Of a stretch of 64,000 nt of DNA, positions 32,467-42,900 are shown piece after piece. The stretch's first letter is position 1. Every line of letters starts with the position of its first letter. This DNA comes from Enterobacter kobei (GTDB taxonomy: Bacteria > Pseudomonadota > Gammaproteobacteria > Enterobacterales > Enterobacteriaceae), in the NCBI RefSeq assembly GCF_018323985.1, contig NZ_AP024590.1:2728001-2792000 (forward strand). The letters are read 5' to 3'. The position numbers and the translations under genes are program-made. The notes under the pieces were generated by a model. The model searched no databases and had not been told where the DNA came from. It was given only the letters and a program-made list of their open reading frames with translations.

Positions 32467-33506
32467 TCAAATGGTCACGCCACCTGCTCGCAGCGGGCGC
32501 TCTGGCAATGGGTATGAGCGCTGCGCACGCGGACAACAATACGCTCTATTTCTATAACTGGACCGAGTATGTGCCGCCTGGCCTGCTGGAACAGTTCACC
32601 AAAGAGACAGGGATCAAGGTGATCTATTCGACCTACGAGTCGAATGAAACCATGTACGCCAAGCTTAAAACCTACAAAGACGGCGCGTACGATCTGGTGG
32701 TGCCCTCCACCTATTTCGTCGATAAAATGCGCAAAGAGGGCATGATCCAGAAGATCGATAAAACGAAGCTCACCAACTTCGGTAACCTCGATCCGGATAT
32801 GCTCAACAAGCCATTCGATCCGCAGAACGACTATTCCATTCCCTATATCTGGGGCGCGACCGCCATCGGCGTGAACAGCGAAGCTATCGATCCGTCCACC
32901 ATTACTGGCTGGGGCGATTTGTGGAAACCGGAATACAAAAGCAGCCTGCTGCTGACCGACGATGCGCGGGAAGTGTTCCAGGTGGCGCTGCGTAAGCTGG
33001 GTATGTCCGGCAATACCACCGATCCGAAAGAGATCGAAGCGGCATATCAGGAGCTGAAAAAACTGATGCCAAACGTGGCCGCGTTTAACTCGGATAATCC
33101 GGCGAACCCGTACATGGAAGGCGAAGTCAATCTGGGGATGGTGTGGAACGGCTCGGCGTATGTGGCGCGTCAGTCAGGTACGCCGTTGCAGATCGTCTGG
33201 CCGAAAGAAGGCGGTATTTTCTGGATGGACAGCCTGGCGATCCCGGCCAACGCGAAAAACGTCGACGGCGCGCTGAAGTTAATTAACTTCCTGCTGCGTC
33301 CGGACGTGGCGAAACAGGTGGCGGAAACCATCGGCTATCCGACGCCAAACCTGGCGGCACGTAAACTGCTGGCCCCGGACGTGGCGAATGACAAATCGCT
33401 GTATCCGGATGCGGACACCATCAGCAAAGGCGAATGGCAGAACGATGTCGGCGCAGCAAGCGCGCTTTATGAAGAGTATTATCAGAAGCTGAAAGCCGGA
33501 CGGTAA
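32463..33506 (+). CDS. potD: Periplasmic spermidine/putrescine-binding protein PotD
   Basis: 347 residues with a Sec signal peptide (RHLLAAGALAMGMSAAHA, cleavage after AHA near residue 23). The bacterial solute-binding fold shows LYFYNWTEYVPPGLL and ITGWGDLWKPEYKSSLLLTD, with polyamine-contacting aromatic and acidic residues. It delivers polyamines to PotBC. It is the last gene of the operon. Confidence 0.97.
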   Translation: MIKWSRHLLAAGALAMGMSAAHADNNTLYFYNWTEYVPPGLLEQFTKETGIKVIYSTYESNETMYAKLKTYKDGAYDLVVPSTYFVDKMRKEGMIQKIDKTKLTNFGNLDPDMLNKPFDPQNDYSIPYIWGATAIGVNSEAIDPSTITGWGDLWKPEYKSSLLLTDDAREVFQVALRKLGMSGNTTDPKEIEAAYQELKKLMPNVAAFNSDNPANPYMEGEVNLGMVWNGSAYVARQSGTPLQIVWPKEGGIFWMDSLAIPANAKNVDGALKLINFLLRPDVAKQVAETIGYPTPNLAARKLLAPDVANDKSLYPDADTISKGEWQNDVGAASALYEEYYQKLKAGR

Positions 33507-33510
33507 ATCT

Positions 33511-33600
33511 TTCCCCTCACCCCGACCCTCTCCCTAAGGGAGAGGGAGAAAGGCGAGTCCACGACCGGACTGTCCCCTCTCCCAGGGGTGAGGGATTATC
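33511..33600. repeat. Nested palindromic element between potD and cobB
   Basis: Outer arms CCCTCACCCC (33514-33523) and GGGGTGAGGG (33585-33594) enclose an inner hairpin CCCTCTCCCT/AAGGGAGAGGG. The two genes converge here, so it may serve as a two-way terminator, and it resembles short dispersed repeats of Enterobacter-type genomes. In E. coli ymfA lies in this gap; no trace of it is seen. Confidence 0.6.
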
Positions 33601-34422
33601 TCACAGCCCTTTCAACAATCTCTCTACAAACTCCGGCACCACCACACTCGCCAGTCCGTAATGCTTCTCTTCAAATTCGCTGCCGACCTGGCTTGGCTCG
33701 AGGTTGAGTTCAACCGTATGCGCGCCCTGCAAACGCGCTTCATGCACAAAGCCCGCCGCGGGATAGACGTGCCCGGAAGTGCCGATGGCGATGAATACGT
33801 CGGCCATCGCCAGCGCGCTGTATATCTCATCAATCCCCAGCGGCATTTCGCCGAACCACACCACGTGCGGGCGCAGCGTCGAGGGGAACTGGCAGCAGTG
33901 GCATTTGTCTTCCGGCGTAATATCTCCGGTCCACTCCAGCACCTGGCCACTTTGGGTACAGCGTACTTTCAGCAGTTCACCATGCATATGCAGGACGTTT
34001 TTATTGCCGGCGCGTTCATGCAGGTTGTCGATATTCTGCGTCACCAGCAAAAAACGATCGCCGAGGGCGGCTTCCAGTTGCGCGAGCGCCAGGTGCGCGG
34101 CGTTCGGCGCGATCTCTGGCTGCTGCAACTGGCGACGGCGGGCGTTATAAAATGACTGCACCAGCGCCGGATCGCGGGCGAACCCTTCCGGCGTGGCAAC
34201 GTCTTCGACATGATGTTCTTCCCACAGGCCATCGGCCGCGCGGAAAGTGCGAATCCCTGACTCGGCGGAGATCCCCGCCCCGGTCAGTACCACCACTCTC
34301 GGTTTTTCCATCACTTCGGGCACCACTCTGTCTCTGAAAAAAATTCGCTGACGTAAACGCTCATGCAGACGGCGTTTGTTACGGCGAAAACGGCTTAGAC
34401 GATGTAACCGGCGCGACTGCAT
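33601..34422 (-). CDS. cobB: NAD-dependent protein deacylase CobB (sirtuin)
   Basis: 273 residues, the long form with the basic N-terminal extension (RRLHRLSRFRRNKRRLHERL). The NAD motif is GAGISAESGIRTFR; Y92 and R95 (FYNARRRQL) confer desuccinylase activity; H147 (LHMHGE) is catalytic; four cysteines (C in KVRC...GDITPEDKCHCC) bind zinc. It removes acetyl and succinyl groups from lysines, for example on Acs. A shorter form could start at the internal ATG of EVMEKPRVV. It ends about six residues earlier than the E. coli protein. Confidence 0.96.
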   Translation of the reverse strand: MQSRRLHRLSRFRRNKRRLHERLRQRIFFRDRVVPEVMEKPRVVVLTGAGISAESGIRTFRAADGLWEEHHVEDVATPEGFARDPALVQSFYNARRRQLQQPEIAPNAAHLALAQLEAALGDRFLLVTQNIDNLHERAGNKNVLHMHGELLKVRCTQSGQVLEWTGDITPEDKCHCCQFPSTLRPHVVWFGEMPLGIDEIYSALAMADVFIAIGTSGHVYPAAGFVHEARLQGAHTVELNLEPSQVGSEFEEKHYGLASVVVPEFVERLLKGL

Positions 34423-34437
34423 ATCAACCTCTTTAGG

Positions 34438-35355
34438 CTAGTCGGTGAGGTGAAGGAAGGCCGCCCCGCGCATACCACCTGCATCGCCATGGCGTGCGCG
34501 TTCAATACGCGGCAGGCGGGCAACAGGCAGCAAATGCGGCGGTAAGCGGTCGGCGATAAGCGTGGTCAGCGCGGAGAAATTTGATAATCCTCCGCCGATG
34601 ACCAGCAAATCGGGGTCCACAATCGTCAGTATATTGCCCAGGCACACCGCGAGCAGATCCGCGTAGCGCGCCACATGGGCGCGGGCATGGGCATCTCCCT
34701 GCTCATAGAGCGCGATAATTTCCGGGGAGGATAAAGATTGATCGTAGAAGTGTTGGTACAGCCATGCAAAGCCGCGACCAGAAAGATAGTTCTCAATACA
34801 GCCGAGTTTGCCGCAGCCGCAACGGGTCAGCGGGAAGTCGAAGCCGACCACATCAAAGGCATCGACCGGCAGACGGATATGCCCGAACTCACCGGTGATA
34901 TAGCTGCGTCCGGTAATGGATTTGCCGTTCAGCACCAGACCACCGCCAACGCCGGTGCCGAGGATCAGCCCCATCACCAGCGGATATTGCTTAAATTCAT
35001 CGTCCCAGGCTTCCGACAGCGCAAAGCAGTTGGCGTCGTTGTCCAGTCGGACATCCCGCGCCAGCAGCGCCGAGAGATCCGCGCGCAGCGGTTTGCCACT
35101 GGCCGCCGGCACGTTGGCGGCATACAGCGTGCCGTCTGCGGTTTCCGGCATACCGGGGATACCGATGCCAACCGAGCCTTTCACGCCATAGCGTGCATCG
35201 GCCTCATGCACCAGAGACGCGACCGCGTTAAGAAACGCGTCATAACCTTCACGGGGCGTGGCGACACGGGTTTCATGGCATAACCGCCGGTCAGCGTCGA
35301 AAACGCCCATCGCAATTTTTGTACCACCAATATCAAATCCGTAATACATCGCCAC
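34438..35355 (-). CDS. nagK: N-acetyl-D-glucosamine kinase NagK
   Basis: 305 residues of the ROK family. DIGGTKIAMGVFD is the phosphate-binding loop; the zinc site is CGCGKLGCIENYLSGRG; the catalytic aspartate lies in LDNDANCFAL. It phosphorylates GlcNAc recovered from wall recycling. It lies 15 bp upstream of cobB in the same direction and 10 bp downstream of lolE. Confidence 0.95.
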   Translation of the reverse strand: MAMYYGFDIGGTKIAMGVFDADRRLCHETRVATPREGYDAFLNAVASLVHEADARYGVKGSVGIGIPGMPETADGTLYAANVPAASGKPLRADLSALLARDVRLDNDANCFALSEAWDDEFKQYPLVMGLILGTGVGGGLVLNGKSITGRSYITGEFGHIRLPVDAFDVVGFDFPLTRCGCGKLGCIENYLSGRGFAWLYQHFYDQSLSSPEIIALYEQGDAHARAHVARYADLLAVCLGNILTIVDPDLLVIGGGLSNFSALTTLIADRLPPHLLPVARLPRIERARHGDAGGMRGAAFLHLTD

Positions 35356-35365
35356 TCCTTGTCGG

Positions 35366-36613
35366 TTATTGGCCGCTCAGCACCCTCGCCGGATCAATGT
35401 TGCTGGCGCGGCGGGCTGGATACCAGCTGGCCAACAGGCTCAGCACCAGCGCCGTAACCAGCACGTAGACCACATCCAGCGCATGCAGTTCTGACGGCAG
35501 GAAATCAATAAAATAGATATCGCCGGAGAGGAACTGATGACCAATAAGACGCTCGAGGCCATTCATGATCGGCGTGAGATTCAGCGACACCAGCACGCCG
35601 ATGAGCACGCCGCACAGGCTTCCGAACAGCCCGGCCAACAGACCATACCAGACAAAAATTGCGCGGATGAGGCCGTCTTTCGCCCCCAGCGTACGCAGCA
35701 CCGCGATATCACCGCTCTTGTCTTTCACCGCCATCACCAGCGTGGAGACGATGTTAAAACAGGCGACGCCGATCACCAGCACCATCGCCAGATACATAAT
35801 GGCGCGGATCATCTGGATGTCCCGGTACATATAGCCATAGGTGCCGATCCAGCTTTTGATGTAGACATAGCTGTTGGTTACTTCTCCGGCGTCACGCACC
35901 AGCTTTTGCGCATTGAAGACGTCATTCACTTTCAGCGCGATACCCGTGACACTGTCACCCATGTCCAGATACTGCTGAGCATCCTGCATCGGGATCATCG
36001 CGAAGCTGTGATCCAGCTGACCGCTCAGTTGCAAAATACCACTGACGTGCAGGCGAACGCGTTTTGGCTGTTGTAGTTTGTGATCGGCACTGGCGTTGGG
36101 GATCATGATCGATACCCAGTCGCCCTGCTTGACCTTCAGCGCGTCGGCGACGCCCTTGCCAATGATCACCTGCTGTTCACCCGCTTTAAAGCCGGACCAG
36201 GCGTTGTTCTGCACAAAGCGCGGCAAGGCGCTGAGTCGCGTCTCCTGCTGCGGATCGACACCTTTCACCTGGATGGCGCGCAGGTTGGCCCCGCTCTCCA
36301 CCAGCCCGGTAAAGTTAATGTAGGGGGCGGCGGCCACGATGCCCGGTACTTTTTCGACTTTCGTCAGCGCCTCGGTCCAGTTATTCCACGGCTGGTTAAC
36401 CGCTTCGATTTCACCGTGCGGCACAACGGCCAGAATGCGGTTGTTCAGCTCACGCTCGAAGCCGTTCATCGCGCTGAGGCCAACGATGAGCACTGCCACG
36501 CCCAGCGCAATACCGACGGTGGAGATCACTGAAATCAGCGACACCATGCCGCTGCGACGTCGACCACGGCTGAACCGCAGCCCAATCAGAAGAGATAAAG
36601 GCGAGGCCATCAC
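35366..36613 (-). CDS. lolE: Lipoprotein-releasing permease LolE
   Basis: 415 residues. Four membrane spans: one near the N-terminus (MVSLISVISTVGIALGVAVL) and three in the C-terminal third, with a large periplasmic domain between. With LolC and LolD it extracts mature lipoproteins from the inner membrane for transfer to LolA. It overlaps lolD by four bases. Confidence 0.96.
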   Translation of the reverse strand: MMASPLSLLIGLRFSRGRRRSGMVSLISVISTVGIALGVAVLIVGLSAMNGFERELNNRILAVVPHGEIEAVNQPWNNWTEALTKVEKVPGIVAAAPYINFTGLVESGANLRAIQVKGVDPQQETRLSALPRFVQNNAWSGFKAGEQQVIIGKGVADALKVKQGDWVSIMIPNASADHKLQQPKRVRLHVSGILQLSGQLDHSFAMIPMQDAQQYLDMGDSVTGIALKVNDVFNAQKLVRDAGEVTNSYVYIKSWIGTYGYMYRDIQMIRAIMYLAMVLVIGVACFNIVSTLVMAVKDKSGDIAVLRTLGAKDGLIRAIFVWYGLLAGLFGSLCGVLIGVLVSLNLTPIMNGLERLIGHQFLSGDIYFIDFLPSELHALDVVYVLVTALVLSLLASWYPARRASNIDPARVLSGQ

Positions 36614-37311
36614 TGCGCTCCCATCAGCGTCAGATCGGCGGTCAGGCGACCATCGCGCATTTCGAGCTGGCGGGTCATGCGGCGCGCCAGTTGCAGATCG
36701 TGCGTCACCACCAGAAAGGCGGTGCCCTGCATCTTATTCAGCTCACCGAGCAGGGCAAAAATACTGTCGGCGTTGCGCGCGTCCAGGTTACCGGTCGGCT
36801 CATCCGCCAGCACCAGACGCGGGTTATTCACCAGCGCACGGGCGATAGCCACGCGCTGACGCTCGCCGCCGGACAGCTCTGACGGACGGTGTTTTGCGCG
36901 GTGCTCAAGCCCTACCGCTGCCAGCATTTCCCGCGCGCGTCGTTCGATGTCTGCCGGTTTGTGTTTGCCAATCAACAGCGGCATCGCCACGTTTTCCTGG
37001 GCGGTAAAATCCGGCAGCAGATGGTGAAACTGGTAGATAAAGCCCAGCTCACGGTTACGCAGTTCGGCTTTGGCGGTGGACGACAGTTTGCTCATGCGCT
37101 GATCGTCAAAGATCACATCGCCGGAGGTGGGCGTGTCCAGCCCGCCTAACAGATGCAGCAAGGTGCTTTTGCCGGAGCCGGAGCTGCCGACAATCGCCAT
37201 CATTTCCCCCTGACCCACGCTGAAGCTGACATCGTGCAGCACATCCGTTTGCACGTTCCCTTCCTGATAGCGTTTGCACAGGTTGTCGCATTGCAACAGG
37301 ATCTTATTCAT
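36610..37311 (-). CDS. lolD: Lipoprotein-releasing ATPase LolD
   Basis: 233 residues from the ATG at 37311, as in E. coli; the upstream frame lies in lolC and is not used. Walker A GSSGSGKST, signature LSGGERQRVAIARAL and Walker B LVLADEPTGNLD are intact. It drives LolCE. The start overlaps the lolC end by eight bases. Confidence 0.97.
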   Translation of the reverse strand: MNKILLQCDNLCKRYQEGNVQTDVLHDVSFSVGQGEMMAIVGSSGSGKSTLLHLLGGLDTPTSGDVIFDDQRMSKLSSTAKAELRNRELGFIYQFHHLLPDFTAQENVAMPLLIGKHKPADIERRAREMLAAVGLEHRAKHRPSELSGGERQRVAIARALVNNPRLVLADEPTGNLDARNADSIFALLGELNKMQGTAFLVVTHDLQLARRMTRQLEMRDGRLTADLTLMGAQ

Positions 37312-38503
37312 AACGTAAAGCCTCAGCGGGTTGGGTGGCGGCGGCGCGCCATGAAGGGTAAAGCGTGGACAGCAACGCGATGGCCATCGCCACCAGCGCA
37401 ATTACAATCACCTGTAGCGGCTCAATGACTACCGGCAGCGCAGCACCGTCCAGCAGTGCGCCAATGATCGGCATTAAATTGTTAAGCTGGCTGGCGAGCA
37501 GCGCGCCCAGTAGCGCACCGAGCAGCGCGCCGATGATCCCGGCGCTGGCTCCCTGCACCATAAACACCGCCATGATCTGGCGTGGCGTCAGTCCCTGGGT
37601 TTGCAGAATAGCCACTTCGCCCTGCTTCTCCATTACCATCAGGCCAAGAGAGGTAATGATGTTAAAGGCAGCCACGGTGACGATCAGGCTCAGCAGCAGC
37701 CCCATCATATTTTTTTCCATACGCACCGCCTGGAACAGCTCGCCTTTGCGATCGCGCCAGTCGTGCCATACCGTGCCCTGCGGCAGGGTCTGCTGGCTGA
37801 GCTGATCGACTTTCAGCGGCTCGTCGAGCCACAGGCGCCAGCCGGTGATATTTCCCGCCGGATAACGCATCAGGCGCGAGGCGTCCTGGATGTTGACCAG
37901 CATCTGATAGCCATCCACTTCACTGTTAGCGGCAAAAGTGCCAATCACGGTAAACAGGCGCTGGCTGGGCAGGCGGCCCATCGGCGTGAACTGGCTGGCA
38001 GAGGGCACCATCACACGCAGCTGATCGCCGCGGTTAACGCCCAGTTGCCCGGCCAGCTGTTCGCCGAGGATCACGTTGTACTTGCCCGGCTGCAAATCGC
38101 TTTGTTGCACGTTGACCAGAAACGGTGACAGAGGATCTTTCTGCGCCGGATCGATACCGAGCATCACGCCCACCGACACGCTGCGCGCGCTTTGCAGCAC
38201 CACATCCCCGGTAGTCAGCGGCGCGATGCGGTTGACGCCTGGCAGGCGGGCGGCGCTTTCCGGCACTTTTTGCGGATCAAGGGAACCGCGATCGGCACTC
38301 AGCACGGCCTGCGGCATCAGCCCCAGAATGTTATTTTGCAGTTCCCGTTCAAAGCCGTTCATCACCGATAACACCGTTACCAGCGCCATCACGCCGAGCG
38401 TAATGCCAATGGTGGAAAGCCAGGAGACAAAGCGACCGAAGCGGTCGACTGCACGCCCGCGCATGTAGCGCAGGCCTATGAATAGTGCGACAGGTTGATA
38501 CAT
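37304..38503 (-). CDS. lolC: Lipoprotein-releasing permease LolC
   Basis: 399 residues. Four membrane spans as in LolE, N-terminal FIGLRYMRGRAVDRFGRFVS, and a C-terminal MacB/FtsX-type membrane part (MEKQGEVAILQTQGLTPRQI). The periplasmic Hook segment that recruits LolA is expected in the large domain. It is the first gene of lolCDE-nagK-cobB. Confidence 0.96.
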   Translation of the reverse strand: MYQPVALFIGLRYMRGRAVDRFGRFVSWLSTIGITLGVMALVTVLSVMNGFERELQNNILGLMPQAVLSADRGSLDPQKVPESAARLPGVNRIAPLTTGDVVLQSARSVSVGVMLGIDPAQKDPLSPFLVNVQQSDLQPGKYNVILGEQLAGQLGVNRGDQLRVMVPSASQFTPMGRLPSQRLFTVIGTFAANSEVDGYQMLVNIQDASRLMRYPAGNITGWRLWLDEPLKVDQLSQQTLPQGTVWHDWRDRKGELFQAVRMEKNMMGLLLSLIVTVAAFNIITSLGLMVMEKQGEVAILQTQGLTPRQIMAVFMVQGASAGIIGALLGALLGALLASQLNNLMPIIGALLDGAALPVVIEPLQVIVIALVAMAIALLSTLYPSWRAAATQPAEALRYE

Positions 38504-38782
38504 GAAATCCGTCTGGTTGCAATGAGCAGACTTGGGAGTATATAAGCGAAACCAGGGATGGTAAATCGGTTAAACGAGAAGAATTATCGGGAATAGACCT
38601 AAAAAGTTCTGAAAAATCAAACCGCTATTTCATCATTTGTACAGTATGCCTGCATTGGCGCGTCTGATCTTTTTCCGAAAAATCCCTCCCCCCGTCCAAA
38701 TCCAGACCTTTACGCATTACAGCCTTGCGCGGCATCACCACAATTAACGCCTGAATTTTGGCAAAACAGGTTCGCGGTAACA

Positions 38783-39856
38783 ATGAAACAAAAAGCATTA
38801 TGGATTAATCAGATCAAAGGGTTGTGTATCTGTCTGGTGGTGATTTACCACTCGGTGATTACCTTCTACCCGCACCTGGAAGGTCTGCAACATCCGCTGT
38901 CGGAAACGCTGTCGAAGTGCTGGATCTACTTTAATTTGTACCTCGCCCCCTTCCGTATGCCGGTGTTCTTCTTCATTTCCGGCTATCTGATCCGCCGGTA
39001 TGTGGAAGAGGTGAAATGGGAAGGCTGCGTGGATAAACGCCTGTGGAGTATTTTTTATGTACTGGCGCTATGGGGCGTATTGCAGTGGCTGGCGATCGGT
39101 GCGTTGAACGACTGGCTGGCCCCGGAACGGGATTTGAGCACCACCGCTAACGCCGCCTATGCCGGATCATTTACCGGTTTCCTGCACGGTATGCTCACCG
39201 CGAGCACCAGCCTGTGGTATCTGTATGCGCTGCTGGTCTATTTTGTGCTGTGTAAGATGCTGCAACGCTGGAAAGCTCCGGTGATGGTGCTGCTGGCGGT
39301 GTTGTCCGTCGCTATTAATTTCCTGCCGCTGCCATGGTGGGGGCTGAACAGCGTGGTGCGCAATATGATCTATTACAGTCTGGGTGCCTGGTATGGCGTC
39401 GCGGTGATGGAGGTGATCAAAACCGTGCCGCTGCGTCGTTATGGTCTGTGGCTGGCGGCGGCGTTTGTCGCGGCGGTGCTGTTGTGGTTTAAGAACGTGC
39501 CGCTGCTGCTGTCACTGTTCTCGATTGTGCTGATCATGAAGCTGTTTTTGCAGCTTGAGCTGCGCTTCCCGCCCGGCGAAAACAATCTGCTTAATGTGGT
39601 GGGTTCTAATACCATCGCGATTTACACCACTCACCGTATTCTGATTGAAGGCTTTAGCCTGGCCCTGATCCCGCTGCTTAATCAGGCGCAGTTGCCGCCG
39701 ATGGTTGAACTGGCGCTGCTGCTGGTCTATCCGTTTATCAGTCTGCTGATTTGTACCGCCGTGGGACTGATGGTGCGCACGCTCTCAACGCGTCTGTTTG
39801 GCGATCTGTTCTTCTCGCCACCGGTAGATTTACGTCCGGCGATGGCCGCCCGTTGA
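38783..39856 (+). CDS. ycfT: YcfT inner-membrane acyltransferase-3 family protein
   Basis: 357 residues, the E. coli length, with about ten membrane spans. The family motif is KGLCICLVVIYHSVITFYPH near the N-terminus, then RMPVFFFISGYLIRR. Acyltransferase-3 proteins O-acetylate sugars or other envelope molecules; the substrate of YcfT is unknown. It is divergent from lolC; the 279-bp gap between them holds promoters not clearly readable. Confidence 0.92.
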   Translation: MKQKALWINQIKGLCICLVVIYHSVITFYPHLEGLQHPLSETLSKCWIYFNLYLAPFRMPVFFFISGYLIRRYVEEVKWEGCVDKRLWSIFYVLALWGVLQWLAIGALNDWLAPERDLSTTANAAYAGSFTGFLHGMLTASTSLWYLYALLVYFVLCKMLQRWKAPVMVLLAVLSVAINFLPLPWWGLNSVVRNMIYYSLGAWYGVAVMEVIKTVPLRRYGLWLAAAFVAAVLLWFKNVPLLLSLFSIVLIMKLFLQLELRFPPGENNLLNVVGSNTIAIYTTHRILIEGFSLALIPLLNQAQLPPMVELALLLVYPFISLLICTAVGLMVRTLSTRLFGDLFFSPPVDLRPAMAAR

Positions 39857-39963
39857 CGGTTGCCTTTGCTAAAATGGCATGATCGAGGATAATAAACTGC
39901 ATTGTGTTTCAGTGGCATGCCCCCATATCGGGGGCGTACCCTTAAGAGATCATGACATCCGCT

Positions 39964-42900
39964 ATGCCTGAACAATTCCGTTACTCCCTGCCCTCCAGAG
40001 CGGGCGACCAGCGTCAGCTGGGCGAACTTACTGGCAGCGCCTGCGCCACCGAAGTGGCCGAAATCGTTGAACGCCATAGCGGTCCGGTAGTACTGATCGC
40101 GCCCGATATGCAAAACGCGCTGCGTCTGCACGACGAAATCAGGCAGTTTACCGATCATCTGGTGATGAATCTGGCCGACTGGGAAACGCTGCCCTACGAC
40201 AGCTTCTCGCCGCATCAGGAAATTATCTCCTCCCGCCTGTCGACGCTCTATCAGTTGCCCGCCATGCAGCGCGGCGTGCTGATCATGCCCGTGAATACGC
40301 TGATGCAGCGCGTCTGCCCGCACAGCTTCCTGCATGGTCATGCGCTGGTGATGAAAAAAGGCCAGCGGCTGTCCCGTGATGCGCTGCGCGCGCAGCTGGA
40401 TAACGCCGGTTATCGGCATGTCGATCAGGTGATGGCGCACGGTGAATATGCCACGCGTGGCGCGTTGCTGGATCTCTACCCGATGGGCAGCGAACAGCCC
40501 TACCGTATTGATTTCTTTGATGATGAAATCGACAGCCTGCGCCTGTTCGATGCCGACACGCAACGCACGCTGGAAGAAGTGGAGGCCATTAATCTGCTGC
40601 CTGCCCACGAATTCCCGACGGATAAAGCCGCCATCGAACTGTTCCGCAGCCAGTGGCGTGACAATTTTGATGTGAAGCGCGATGCAGAGCACATCTATCA
40701 GCAGGTGAGCAAAGGCACCCTGCCGACCGGCATCGAATACTGGCAGCCGCTGTTCTTCAGCGAGCCGCTGCCTGCGCTGTTCAGCTATTTCCCGGCCAAC
40801 ACGCTGATTGTGAATACCGGCGATCTGGAAACCAGCGCAGAACGCTTCCAGAACGACACCCAGGCGCGCTATGAAAATCGCGGCGTCGATCCGATGCGAC
40901 CGCTGCTACCGCCGTCCCGCCTGTGGCTGCGTACAGACGAACTGTTCGGCGAGCTAAAAGGCTGGCCGCGTATCCAACTGAAAACCGACAAGCTGGCCGA
41001 CAAAGCTGCCAACACCAATCTGGGCTATCAGACGCTGCCGGATCTGGCGGTACAGGCGCAGCAAAAAGCGCCGCTCGACGCGCTGCGTAAATTTATCGAA
41101 TCCTTCAGCGGTCCGGTGGTGTTCTCGGTGGAAAGCGAGGGCCGCCGGGAAGCGTTAGGCGAACTGCTGGCGCGTATTAAAATCGCGCCTAAGCGTATTC
41201 AGCGTCTGGATGAGGCCAGCGGCAACGGACGTTATCTGATTATTGGCGCGGCGGAACGCGGCTTTATCGATACCCTGCGTAACCGGGCGCTGATCTGCGA
41301 AAGCGATTTACTGGGTGAGCGCGTCTCTCGCCGCCGCCAGGACAATCGCCGCACCATCAACCCGGATACGCTCATCCGTAACCTTGCGGAGCTGCATCCT
41401 GGTCAGCCGGTGGTGCATCTGGAGCACGGCGTCGGACGCTATGCGGGGATGACCACGCTGGAAGCAGGCGGCATCAAAGGCGAATACCTGATGCTCACCT
41501 ACGCCGGGGATGCCAAACTTTATGTGCCGGTCTCCTCCCTGCATCTGATCAGCCGCTACGCCGGGGGGGCGGAAGACAATGCGCCGCTGCATAAGCTGGG
41601 CAGCGATGCCTGGTCGCGGGCGCGGCAGAAAGCCGCGGAAAAAGTCCGCGATGTGGCGGCGGAGCTGCTGGATATTTACGCTCAGCGCGCCGCGAAAAGC
41701 GGTTTTGCGTTTAAGCATGACCGTGAGCAATACCAACTGTTCTGCGAAGGCTTCCCGTTTGAAACCACGCCCGATCAGGCGCAGGCCATCAACGCGGTGC
41801 TCAGCGATATGTGTCAGCCGCTGGCCATGGATCGCCTGGTGTGCGGCGACGTGGGCTTCGGGAAAACCGAAGTAGCGATGCGCGCGGCCTTCCTGGCAGT
41901 GGAAAACCACAAGCAGGTGGCGGTGCTGGTACCGACCACCCTGCTGGCGCAGCAGCACTATGATAACTTCCGCGACCGCTTCGCCAACTGGCCGGTGCGT
42001 ATCGAGATGCTCTCCCGCTTCCGCAGCGCTAAAGAGCAGGCGCAGATCCTCGAGCAGGCCGCCGAGGGCAAAATTGATATTCTGGTCGGCACGCACAAGC
42101 TGCTGCAAAGCGATGTGAAGATGCGCGATCTGGGTTTACTAATCGTCGATGAAGAGCACCGCTTCGGCGTGCGCCATAAAGAACGCATCAAAGCGATGCG
42201 TGCCGACGTGGACATTCTGACGCTGACCGCCACGCCGATCCCGCGTACGCTGAATATGGCCATGAGCGGAATGCGCGATCTGTCGATTATCGCCACTCCG
42301 CCCGCCCGTCGTCTGGCGGTAAAGACCTTTGTGCGCGAGTACGACGATCTGGTGGTGCGCGAAGCCATGCTGCGTGAAATCCTGCGTGGCGGCCAGGTGT
42401 ACTATCTCTATAACGACGTGGAGAACATTCAGAAAGCTGCACAGCGGCTGGCTGAACTGGTGCCGGAAGCCCGTATCGCCATCGGCCACGGTCAGATGCG
42501 CGAGCGCGAACTGGAGCGGGTGATGAATGATTTCCATCATCAGCGCTTTAACGTGCTGGTGTGCACCACCATCATCGAAACCGGGATCGACATTCCCACC
42601 GCCAACACCATTATCATTGAGCGGGCCGATCACTTTGGTCTGGCGCAGTTGCACCAGCTGCGTGGCCGCGTCGGGCGTTCGCATCATCAGGCCTACGCCT
42701 GGCTGCTGACGCCGCATCCGAAAGCGATGACCAGTGATGCGAAAAAACGCCTCGAAGCCATTGCCTCGCTGGAAGATCTGGGGGCGGGCTTTGCGCTGGC
42801 CACGCACGATCTGGAGATCCGTGGGGCCGGGGAACTGCTCGGAGAAGATCAGAGCGGCCAGATGGAGACGATTGGTTTCTCGCTGTATATGGAGATGCTG

